NCBI GenBank assembly: GCA_005881355.1
Contig: VBDM01000053.1
Span: 1-6,193 of the forward strand
Source: Betaproteobacteria bacterium
GTDB lineage: Bacteria > Pseudomonadota > Gammaproteobacteria > Burkholderiales > SG8-39
Direction: 5' to 3'
Length of the DNA: 6,193 nucleotides
The position numbers and the translations under genes were made by a program. The notes under the pieces were generated by a model. That model saw nothing but the letters and a program-made list of their open reading frames with translations. It did not search any database and was not told where the DNA came from. Of this stretch, positions 1 to 5,304 are shown one piece after another (the first letter of the stretch is position 1; every line of letters begins with the position of its first letter).

Positions 1-5
1 CTGAT

Positions 6-2168
6 CTAGAACTCGATCGGGTCGACGTCCAGGTGCCAGCGCACTCCGTGCGCCGGCATGCGGTAGAGCGTATCGCTCCAGTGGGAGAGGAACGTCCGCA
101 GGCGCGGCCGCGAGCGCGATTGCAGCAGGACCTGCGCGCGCTCCATTCCCGCGAGCCGCGCGAGCGACATCGGCGCCGGATCGAACACGGTGATCGAGGC
201 GCCGCCTCGCGGCGCGCGCTCGATTGCCGATCCAAGGAAATGCAGGGCGCGAGCCGCGTCGCGGCTTTCCGCGCGCAGCGCGGCTTCGAATACGTAGGGC
301 GGAAAGCCCGCCTCGCGGCGCTCGGCGAGCAGGCTCCTTGCGAAGCCCGTGAAGTCATGACGCACGAGCGAGCGGTACAGAGGATGGTCCGGGTAACGCG
401 TCTGGATCAGCACCTCACCCGGCAGATCTGCGCGGCCGGAGCGTCCCGCGACCTGCTGCAGCTGTGCGAAAGTCCGCTCGCTCGCCCGGTAATCGCTCGA
501 AAACAAACCGCTGTCGGCGTTGAGCACGGCGGCGAGCGTCAAGCGCTCGAAGTGGTGGCCCTTGGCGAGAAGCTGCGTACCGACGAGGATATCGGCGTGC
601 GCTGCGCGCTCGAGCAGGTCCTCGAGCTTGCCTCGGGTGCGCACTGCGTCGCTATCCAGGCGCAGAATGCGGGCGAGCGTAAATTTTTCTGCGAGCGCGA
701 CTTCCAAGCGCTGCGTCCCGCGTCCGAAAGACTGCAAATCGGGCTCGCCGCATTCCGGACAGGCGCGCGGGATGCCTTCGGCGAGGCCGCAATGATGGCA
801 GCGCAGCCGCTGCTCGGCCAAGTGCACGACCATGTGCGCCGAGCAGCGCTTGCAGCCCTTTACCCAGCCGCAAGCCGGGCAGGCGAGCAGCGGCGCGTAG
901 CCGCGGCGATTGAGGAAGACCAGCGATTGCTCGCCTCGTGCAAGGCGCGCAGCGAGCGCCTCAAGGAGCGGAGCGGCAACGCCGTCGCTCGGCGGATGTG
1001 CGCGGGTATCGATAAGGCGTATGGCGGGCAGCGCCGCCCGGTCGATGGCCCGGCGCGTGAGTTGGACAAGCGCATATTTCCCGGAGGTCGCATGGTGGAA
1101 GGTCTCCAGCGATGGCGTCGCGGAGCACAGCACGACCGGAACGCCGGCCGCCCGGGCCCGTGCGATCGCCAGGTCGCGCGCCGAGTAGCGCACGCCCTCT
1201 CGTTGCTTGAACGACGCGTCCTGTTCCTCGTCCACCACCACCAGCCCGAGGCGGGGGAGCCGGGTGAACACGGCGAGCCGCGTGCCCAGGACAATATCAG
1301 CACGGCAGCGGTGCGCTTGTAGCCAGCCGCGGGCGCGCTCGAGTTCCGCCATCGCGCTCGTCTGAGTGAGGATGCAAGCCCCGGGGAAGCGGCTCCGGAA
1401 CACGCTCTCGAGCGCCGGAGTAAGCGCTATTTCGGGCACCAGGGTCAAGACCTGCCCGCGGCGCTCGAGGACCTCGGCGATGAGCTGCAGGTAGATCTCG
1501 GTTTTCCCGCTGCCGGTAACGCCAAAGAGCAGGCTTACCCGAAATTTCTCTGCCCCGCTGCGCAAGGCGTCTACGGCGCGCTGTTGCTCTGAAGTCAGCT
1601 CGTGTGCTCGGATAAAGCGGATCCCGGACTGCGGCGGATCGATAGGAGCGACCCAACCTGATTCGATCGCGCGCTTCAGCAGACCTCGAGCGCTCTGCGC
1701 GAGCGGCTCGAGTTCCGATTCGGATGCCCGACCGCGCGCAAGCCGGCCGAGCAGCGTGCGCAGGCGTTTGTGCCGCTCCGGTATCAGGGCAAGCGCCTCC
1801 CGGCCGGCCGGCGTCAGGACGTAGTTGACCGCGTCGCGGGGAACTGCTTTCGCCGTACGCAGCCGTGGTGGCAGCGCGGACATCACTACTTCGCCGAGCG
1901 GGCGGTGGTAATAGTCGCTGCAGAACTTCGCGAGGGCCAGCCACTCGCGGGAAAGAGGCGGGACATCACGCAGGATTTTTTCCACCGGGCGCAGTCGAGA
2001 ATCGGTCACCTCGGACTTCGCCGCGACGTCCACGATCACGCCGACCCGGCGCTTCGTTCCGAACGGAACGAGCGCCCGATAGCCGATGTCCGCCCGCGTC
2101 GCGTCCTCCGAGCGGTAGTCGAAGAGCTTCGGCAGCGGTACATCGAGAGCGACCCGCAGGATGATCAT
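6..2168 (-). CDS. priA: Primosomal protein N' (PriA), replication-restart helicase
   Basis: PriA is a 3'-to-5' superfamily 2 DNA helicase that recognises abandoned replication forks and recruits the primosome to reload DnaB. The 720-residue product matches the family length (about 730). Visible in order: an N-terminal 3'-end-binding domain (about 1-105, beginning like other PriA proteins with a VPLPKLFDY stretch), a winged-helix region (about 110-175), Walker A GVTGSGKTE at 216-224, the DEEQ box at 313-316, CSATPS at 348-353, eight zinc-ligand cysteines (430, 433, 439, 442, 457, 460, 470, 473) inserted in the helicase, GTQLLAKGHHF at 530-540 and QVAGRSGR at 572-579. All key residues are present. 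I chose the ATG at 2168 because family homology begins there; an in-frame TTG at 2204 adds 12 unlike residues. Neither start has a good ribosome site. The stop TAG is at 6-8. It follows hemE on the same strand after a 329-base gap holding DnaA-box-like sites. Confidence 0.97.
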   Translation of the reverse strand: MIILRVALDVPLPKLFDYRSEDATRADIGYRALVPFGTKRRVGVIVDVAAKSEVTDSRLRPVEKILRDVPPLSREWLALAKFCSDYYHRPLGEVVMSALPPRLRTAKAVPRDAVNYVLTPAGREALALIPERHKRLRTLLGRLARGRASESELEPLAQSARGLLKRAIESGWVAPIDPPQSGIRFIRAHELTSEQQRAVDALRSGAEKFRVSLLFGVTGSGKTEIYLQLIAEVLERRGQVLTLVPEIALTPALESVFRSRFPGACILTQTSAMAELERARGWLQAHRCRADIVLGTRLAVFTRLPRLGLVVVDEEQDASFKQREGVRYSARDLAIARARAAGVPVVLCSATPSLETFHHATSGKYALVQLTRRAIDRAALPAIRLIDTRAHPPSDGVAAPLLEALAARLARGEQSLVFLNRRGYAPLLACPACGWVKGCKRCSAHMVVHLAEQRLRCHHCGLAEGIPRACPECGEPDLQSFGRGTQRLEVALAEKFTLARILRLDSDAVRTRGKLEDLLERAAHADILVGTQLLAKGHHFERLTLAAVLNADSGLFSSDYRASERTFAQLQQVAGRSGRADLPGEVLIQTRYPDHPLYRSLVRHDFTGFARSLLAERREAGFPPYVFEAALRAESRDAARALHFLGSAIERAPRGGASITVFDPAPMSLARLAGMERAQVLLQSRSRPRLRTFLSHWSDTLYRMPAHGVRWHLDVDPIEF

Positions 2169-2257
2169 CTTTTGAAGGTTCGAACGCGCCGGCGCGCTAC
2201 TCAAGTGAATTCTGCGACGACCTCGATAACGTACTTGGTTGTATGGGGTTTTTTTTG

Positions 2258-2292
2258 TTTTTCACAGAATCTGTGAGTAAGTGTGTGAATAA
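2258..2292 (-). promoter_or_regulatory. Cluster of DnaA-box-like 9-mers near priA
   Basis: Read on the minus strand, TTATTCACA (2292-2284) matches the DnaA box TTATNCACA exactly. It is followed 12 bases later by TTACTCACA (2280-2272), which has one mismatch and forms a 12-base tandem near-repeat with it. In the opposite orientation, TTTTTCACA (2258-2266) also has one mismatch. The last two overlap a palindrome, TCACAGAATCTGTGA (2262-2276). The T-rich run sits directly beside the cluster. Matches are direct; binding by DnaA is inference. Confidence 0.5.
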
Positions 2293-2401
2293 GGCTTTCA
2301 CGCAACGGTAACTCGTACTCCTGCAAGGAATTTTTCGCTGTGCCTAAAATGAGGGCACATTGAAAAGAGATGGAAATACAGCGGCTTGTGAAACTCTCGA
2401 A

Positions 2402-2438
2402 GGAACCCCTCGAAAGTCCGCGCCAGATGCGGGGTTCC
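2402..2438. repeat. 8-bp inverted repeat downstream of hemE
   Basis: GGAACCCC (2402-2409) is the exact reverse complement of GGGGTTCC (2431-2438), with 21 bases between. The stem would form in an RNA read through from hemE. No T-run follows it on the minus strand, so it is not a typical intrinsic terminator. It could be a 3'-end stabilising hairpin or chance. Confidence 0.4.
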
Positions 2439-2446
2439 GGGGGTGT

Positions 2447-2455
2447 TGTGCATAA
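2447..2455 (-). promoter_or_regulatory. Isolated perfect DnaA box downstream of hemE
   Basis: The minus strand reads TTATGCACA here, a second exact match to TTATNCACA, in the same orientation as the one at 2284-2292. It lies 42 bases past the hemE stop and next to the inverted repeat at 2402-2438. Function is inferred only from the match and its partner sites. Confidence 0.45.
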
Positions 2456-2497
2456 GTCGCTTCGCTGCACCGGCTCCGGAATTCCCGCTTTTCAGCC

Positions 2498-3562
2498 CTA
2501 CCGGTGAAATTTTGGGCTCAATTCGTGCACTGCAGCGACCAGCGCCTCGACGTTTTCGGGCTGCGCGAGCTGCGGAACGCCGTGGCCGAGATTGAACACA
2601 TGGCCGGCCCCGCTTCCATAGGATTCGAGCACCTTCTCGGTCTCGCGCCGCACTTCCTCGGGCGAGGCGAGCAGCACCATCGGATCGAGATTGCCCTGCA
2701 AAGCGACGCGCTTGCCGATCCGCTGGCGCGCTTCGCCGAGATCCGGGCTCCAGTCCAGCCCGACGCAGTCGCATCCGATTGCGGCGATTTGCTCCAGCCA
2801 GGGTGCGCCGCCCTTTGTGAACACGATGACGGGAACGCGCGCGCTGCCTTCACCACGCTTGAGCCGTGACAGCACCTTTTCCATGTATGCGAGGGAAAAC
2901 TCCCGATAGGCCGCGGCGGGAAGACTGCCGCCCCAAGTGTCGAAAATCATCGTCACCTGTGCGCCTGCCTCGATCTGCGCGTTGAGCAACGCCGACACCG
3001 CTCGGCTGTTGGTCTCGAGCAGGCGGTGAAGCAAGTCCGGACGCTTGTAAAGCATTGCCTTCACGGTCCGCCAGTCCTCGCTCGCCCCGCCCTCGACCAT
3101 GTAGCAGGCAAGCGTGTACGGACTGCCGGCAAATCCGATGAGCGGCACGCGGCCGGCCAGGGCGCGCCGGATCTCCGCGACCGCGTCGCCGACGTAACGC
3201 AGATCTTCGGCCGGGTCGGGCACGGCAAGCCTCGCGATCGAAGCTTCGTCGCGCAGCGGCCGTTCCAGTCGCGGACCCTCCCCATCGGCGAAGTAAAGTC
3301 CGAGTCCCATCGCGTCGGGAATGGTGAGAATGTCCGAGAACAGGATCGCCGCGTCCAGGCGGAAACGCTCAAGCGGCTGCAGCGTGACCTCGGTGGCGAG
3401 CGAAGGTGTCTTGCACAGGGCGAGGAAGCTGCCGGCGCGGCGGCGCGCATCGTTGTACTCGGGGAGATAACGCCCTGCCTGGCGCATCAGCCATACCGGC
3501 GTGTAGGGCGTGGGCTGCCGCGTCAGCGCGCGGATCAGCGTGTCGTTCTGCAGCGTGCTCAT
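2498..3562 (-). CDS. hemE: Uroporphyrinogen decarboxylase (HemE)
   Basis: This cytosolic enzyme removes the four acetate carboxyl groups of uroporphyrinogen III to give coproporphyrinogen III, a step of haem synthesis. The product is 354 residues, the usual bacterial length. The N-terminal signature VWLMRQAGRYLPEY carries the substrate-binding arginines R27 and R31; FSDIL holds the catalytic aspartate D77; GFAGSPYTLACYMVEG contains Y155; FDTWGG (208-213) has threonine at the place of the human active-site serine, which I believe is normal in bacteria; and GHGVPQ holds H327. These residues are assigned by alignment from memory to the human and E. coli enzymes. The start ATG at 3562 is preceded by TAAGG, 7 bases away, which matches the ribosome site and includes the TAA stop of the EVE gene upstream. 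The two genes are 9 bases apart, so they are very likely co-transcribed and perhaps translationally coupled. Confidence 0.98.
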   Translation of the reverse strand: MSTLQNDTLIRALTRQPTPYTPVWLMRQAGRYLPEYNDARRRAGSFLALCKTPSLATEVTLQPLERFRLDAAILFSDILTIPDAMGLGLYFADGEGPRLERPLRDEASIARLAVPDPAEDLRYVGDAVAEIRRALAGRVPLIGFAGSPYTLACYMVEGGASEDWRTVKAMLYKRPDLLHRLLETNSRAVSALLNAQIEAGAQVTMIFDTWGGSLPAAAYREFSLAYMEKVLSRLKRGEGSARVPVIVFTKGGAPWLEQIAAIGCDCVGLDWSPDLGEARQRIGKRVALQGNLDPMVLLASPEEVRRETEKVLESYGSGAGHVFNLGHGVPQLAQPENVEALVAAVHELSPKFHR

Positions 3563-3571
3563 CGGTGCGCC

Positions 3572-4036
3572 TTAGAGCTTCATGAGGCGACGGGTGATGA
3601 ATTCCCATTCGCGCGCATCCACCGGGGTGATCGAGAGCCGGTTGCCGGGGGCGAGCACGCGCATCGAGGCAAGCTCGCGGTGCTCGCGCAGCTCGGCGAG
3701 GCTGATCAATCGAGTTTTCTTTACGAACCTCACATCGACATTGAACCAGCGCGGCGTCTCTCGCTTTACCGCCTCGTCGAAATAGGGGCTCTTCCGGTCG
3801 AACTGGCTCGCGTCGGGGTACGGCCCCGAGGCGACTTCGGCGATTCCCGCGATGCCGGGCTGGGGGCAGCTCGAATGGTAGAAGAAGACCTTGTCGCCGA
3901 CGCGCATCTTCTCGCGCATGAAGTTGCGGGCCTGGTAGTTGCGCACACCGGCCCACGCCGCGCTCTTTCCGGGAGCCGCGGCAAGATCGTCGATGCCGAA
4001 CTCGTCGGGTTCGGATTTCATCAGCCAGTAGGACAT
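3572..4036 (-). CDS. EVE-domain protein (COG2947 / DUF55, THYN1-like)
   Basis: This is a 154-residue single-domain protein of the EVE family (PF01878), related to PUA and YTH folds. EVE domains are thought to hold a modified base in an aromatic pocket, and stand-alone bacterial versions like this one have no settled function. The family hallmarks are clear: the start MSYWLMKSEPDEF, the tryptophan and turn W28-A-GVRNYQARNF (28-39), the strand FFYHSSC (51-57), and PGIAGIAEV (60-68). Length is normal for the family. The ATG at 4036 gives the canonical N-terminus; a TTG at 4051 would add five unlike residues. No good ribosome site is visible (GGAA lies 15 bases upstream). The gene lies directly behind the 6S RNA terminator and 9 bases before hemE, so it is probably expressed by read-through from the 6S transcript or from a promoter I cannot see. 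Confidence 0.95.
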   Translation of the reverse strand: MSYWLMKSEPDEFGIDDLAAAPGKSAAWAGVRNYQARNFMREKMRVGDKVFFYHSSCPQPGIAGIAEVASGPYPDASQFDRKSPYFDEAVKRETPRWFNVDVRFVKKTRLISLAELREHRELASMRVLAPGNRLSITPVDAREWEFITRRLMKL

Positions 4037-4062
4037 GATCGGCGATTTCAATTCCAGGCCCG

Positions 4063-4100
4063 CAAATGAAAACGCAGGCCCGTGCCTGCGTTTTCATTTG
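4063..4100. terminator. Perfect bidirectional intrinsic terminator behind 6S RNA
   Basis: CAAATGAAAACGCAGGC (4063-4079) and GCCTGCGTTTTCATTTG (4084-4100) are exact reverse complements around a 4-base loop, a perfect 17-bp stem. The GC core followed by TTTTCATTT forms a rho-independent terminator on either strand, but its evident task is to end the minus-strand 6S RNA transcript. The 9-mer TGCGTTTTC also recurs directly at 4108-4116, just before the stem on the minus strand. Confidence 0.85.
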
Positions 4101-4127
4101 TCGTTTTTGCGTTTTCGTTTATTTGGG

Positions 4128-4307
4128 TGTCCCCCGCCGATGCCGCTAGAACCGATTCCTGAACCTTTCGGTTCAAGGTGGTCGCTTTCCGGTCACATCA
4201 GGTACATCCGACTAGGGACGCGCACAACAGTGACGCTCGAGTCCGCAACCAAATCCAATCTGTTGGTTCAAGAATTTTCCGGGTCTTGGCGCACACCGCA
4301 GGGGACA
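4128..4307 (-). ncRNA. ssrS: 6S RNA (ssrS)
   Basis: 6S RNA folds into a long, promoter-like hairpin with a central bubble and holds sigma70 RNA polymerase, mainly in stationary phase. The ends pair: bases 4307-4298 (read on the minus strand) form about ten pairs with 4137-4128, including TGTCCCC with GGGGACA, and the 180-nt span fits the family. The 3' side of the central bubble has the family's small hairpin, CACCTTGAACC, then GAAA, then GGTTCAGG (4180-4158), almost the same as in E. coli 6S RNA. Position supports it: directly after zapA, as in E. coli and many other proteobacteria. An intrinsic terminator follows. Exact ends are estimates; the mature 5' end could be a few bases inside. I found no good -35 for a separate promoter (a weak TGGAAT lies at 4313-4308), so transcription may come partly from the zapA promoter. 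Confidence 0.92.
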
Positions 4308-4348
4308 ATTCCACGGGCGAGGCTCGAAACCTTTGACGGCACGCGCTC

Positions 4349-4648
4349 CTAAGGAGCGAGGGCCTGATCGAGCGTCGCTTCCATTGCGGCCATTCTACGC
4401 CGCAGGCCCTCGATGTCAAAGCCGCTTGCGTTGTTTCTCGAACTCAGCAGCTCGTGAGCGATGTTGAGCGCGGCCATCACGGCGATGCGCTCGGCGCTTG
4501 CCACCCGACCGGCGTTCTTGATCTCGGTCATCTTCCGGTCGAGAAAGGCCACCGCCGCGAGCAGAGCTTCGCGCTCCTCCTCCGAGCACGCGACCTTGTA
4601 GGTCCGGCCCATGATGGTGACATCAAGGGTCTTGGGTTTCGCGCTCAT
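4349..4648 (-). CDS. zapA: Cell division protein ZapA
   Basis: ZapA is a small cytosolic protein that bundles and cross-links FtsZ protofilaments at the division ring. The 99-residue product has the family layout: an N-terminal globular head with VTIMGRTYKVAC (10-21), an EEEREALLAAVAFLDRKM helix (23-40), the signature ERIAVMAALNIAHELL (53-68), and a C-terminal coiled coil (about 70-96) for dimer and tetramer formation. The ATG at 4648 is the only sensible start; it lies 9 bases after the stop of the coiled-coil gene upstream and has no clear ribosome site, which suggests translational coupling. A 7-bp palindrome (CGCTCCT/AGGAGCG, 4344-4358) covers its stop codon. The 6S RNA gene follows about 40 bases downstream, the usual proteobacterial arrangement. 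Confidence 0.96.
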   Translation of the reverse strand: MSAKPKTLDVTIMGRTYKVACSEEEREALLAAVAFLDRKMTEIKNAGRVASAERIAVMAALNIAHELLSSRNNASGFDIEGLRRRMAAMEATLDQALAP

Positions 4649-4657
4649 CCGAAAGCG

Positions 4658-4849
4658 CTATTCGGGGATCTGCTTGAGGAGGTTCTCGAGGCGGCTGCGG
4701 GCGCCGTCGATCTTCTCGGCTAGCTGCCTTTTATCGCCCTGCAATGCCGCCAGCTGCTGGCGCAGACCCCTGTTTTCGTCGCGCAGTCGCTGGCACAGCT
4801 GCGCGGCTTGGCGGATTTTTTCTTCGAGGACGGCCAGTTGCGTGTCCAT
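4658..4849 (-). CDS. Small coiled-coil protein, TIGR02449 / ZapB-like
   Basis: The 63-residue product is almost wholly a predicted coiled coil, with hydrophobic residues in heptad-like spacing (L5, L8, I12, L18, L22, L29, L33, L36, L43, I47, L54, L57), many charged residues and no membrane segment. Size, composition and position directly before zapA fit the TIGR02449 family, which is often described as ZapB-like. ZapB binds ZapA and links the Z ring to the chromosome terminus; a matching role here is inferred from position, since coiled coils alone cannot show homology. I chose the ATG at 4849. The GTG two codons earlier (4855) lies within the promoter, between the -10 box and the predicted transcript start, so it would not be transcribed. 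There is no ribosome site, and the message is probably leaderless. Confidence 0.9.
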   Translation of the reverse strand: MDTQLAVLEEKIRQAAQLCQRLRDENRGLRQQLAALQGDKRQLAEKIDGARSRLENLLKQIPE

Positions 4850-4855
4850 CGGCAC

Positions 4856-4885
4856 ACTATAGTTTGGAAAATCCTGCTAAGTCAA
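4856..4885 (-). promoter_or_regulatory. Sigma70-type promoter of the zapB-like/zapA operon
   Basis: On the minus strand TTGACT (4885-4880) and TATAGT (4861-4856) each match the consensus in five of six bases and are separated by 18 bases. Standard geometry puts +1 at about 4849, the A of the first gene's ATG. It is the best promoter I noticed by eye in the window and points away from the receptor gene. Confidence 0.8.
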
Positions 4886-4892
4886 GGTGTAA

Positions 4893-4916
4893 GGAATCGT
4901 TTTCAATGTAGATTCC
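4893..4916. repeat. Inverted repeat between the divergent promoters
   Basis: GGAATC (4893-4898) and GATTCC (4911-4916) are reverse complements separated by 12 bases containing TTTTCAAT. The site lies 8 bases upstream of the zap operon -35 box and about 40 bases before the receptor's -10 box, so it is placed to act on either promoter. It only weakly resembles a Fur box. An operator is possible but unproven. Confidence 0.3.
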
Positions 4917-4953
4917 AACCTGTAGCTTACCGGGTTCCGGGGACTTGTGGTAG

Positions 4954-4959
4954 TACAAT
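4954..4959 (+). promoter_or_regulatory. Candidate -10 box for the riboswitch-receptor transcript
   Basis: TACAAT matches TATAAT in five of six bases and would start the RNA at about 4966, just before the riboswitch aptamer. No good -35 lies 16-18 bases upstream (TTACCG at 4927 is 21 bases away), so the promoter may be weak or need an activator. Confidence 0.5.
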
Positions 4960-4970
4960 CAACGCGCTCG

Positions 4971-5200
4971 TTCGAGGTGTTCCGGCGCGTGTCTCGCGCC
5001 GGTGTGAAACGGGAAAGAGGTGCGGCCGACAAACGGCCAAAGCCTCTGCTGCCCCCGCAACGGTAAGTGTGCGCGGGCGTATCAACCCAGCGGCCAGAGC
5101 CTGCGCTTTTGCGCGAGGCCGACAGCCCAGCCACTGTGAGCACCAGCTCACGGGAAGGCGATACGCCCGATCCCACGAGCCCGGAGACCGGCCTCAAGCG
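4971..5200 (+). ncRNA. Cobalamin riboswitch (B12 element)
   Basis: This leader RNA binds a cobalamin and lowers expression of the gene behind it. Core elements appear in the right order: an 8-bp P2-like stem CCGGCGCG/CGCGCCGG (4982-5002), GTGAAACGGGAA (5003-5014), the hallmark GCTGCCCCCGCAAC (5048-5061), a perfect 9-bp long-range stem GGGCGTATC/GATACGCCC (5075-5083 with 5160-5168), AGCCCAGCCACTG (5124-5136), and the B12 box AGCCCGGAGACCGGCC (5178-5193). The outer stem probably joins bases near 4971-4977 with CCTCAA at 5192-5197. No conserved core piece seems missing. It precedes a TonB-dependent receptor, the commonest target of this class in proteobacteria. Confidence 0.97.
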
Positions 5201-5210
5201 ATAGTCGGAA

Positions 5211-5252
5211 ATGCCGCGGGGAGCGGCCCAGCCGCTCGCTCCGCCACGGCAT
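5211..5252 (+). promoter_or_regulatory. Hairpin, possible riboswitch expression platform
   Basis: Two nested perfect stems form here: ATGCCG (5211-5216) with CGGCAT (5247-5252), and GAGCGGC (5221-5227) with GCCGCTC (5231-5237) around a 3-base loop. Only a weak pyrimidine run (ATTTCCTCTC) follows, so it is a poor intrinsic terminator. CCTC at 5255-5258 could instead pair with GAGG of the ribosome site (5297-5300), which would suit control of translation. The mechanism is inference. Confidence 0.45.
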
Positions 5253-5293
5253 TTCCTCTCGACGCTAGACACGGGCCTGCGGGGACGCTGGCC

Positions 5294-5300
5294 GGGGAGG
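5294..5300 (+). promoter_or_regulatory. Strong ribosome binding site of the receptor gene
   Basis: GGGGAGG ends 4 bases before the ATG at 5305. It fixes that start codon and is the clearest Shine-Dalgarno sequence in the window. It is a natural target for sequestration by the riboswitch leader. Confidence 0.8.
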
Positions 5301-5304
5301 GTCA

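Larger units (their letters stand above)
2169..2497. other. Non-coding gap between hemE and priA
   Basis: These 329 bases lie between the hemE stop and the priA start. I see no convincing gene; short frames here have no recognisable content. The stretch is more AT-rich than its neighbours near 2220-2400 and holds a T-rich run on the plus strand (2249-2262, eight T, one G, five T), a cluster of DnaA-box-like 9-mers and an 8-bp inverted repeat at 2402-2438. I could not place a clear sigma70 promoter for priA or an intrinsic terminator for hemE: the hairpins here lack a downstream T-run in the minus direction. It probably contains the priA promoter. Confidence 0.7.

Noticed and set aside
33..1322. 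A 429-codon plus-strand open frame opposite priA
   Set aside because: It lies fully antisense to a well-supported PriA, is rich in Arg, Ala and Glu as expected for shadow frames in GC-rich DNA, and shows no recognisable domain or ribosome site.
2245..2262. GGGG followed by a long T-run as a plus-strand intrinsic terminator
   Set aside because: No GC stem lies directly upstream of the T-run, and no plus-strand gene ends here.
2201..2470. An 89-codon minus-strand frame in the hemE-priA gap
   Set aside because: There is no ribosome site or recognisable sequence, and its composition follows the regulatory DNA, including the DnaA-box-like repeats.
3026..4069. A 347-codon plus-strand open frame opposite hemE and the EVE gene
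   Set aside because: It spans the antisense of two different genes, both with clear family motifs, and its product has shadow-type composition.
4035..4352. A 105-codon plus-strand frame and a 73-codon minus-strand frame over the 6S RNA region
   Set aside because: The region has the stems and hallmark hairpin of 6S RNA, and the frames run through the terminator and the end of zapA with no protein signature.
2432..4942. The 11-mer GGGTTCCGGGG at both 2432-2442 and 4932-4942, as a shared operator
   Set aside because: In a GC-rich window of this size several such 11-base coincidences are expected by chance, and the flanks do not agree.
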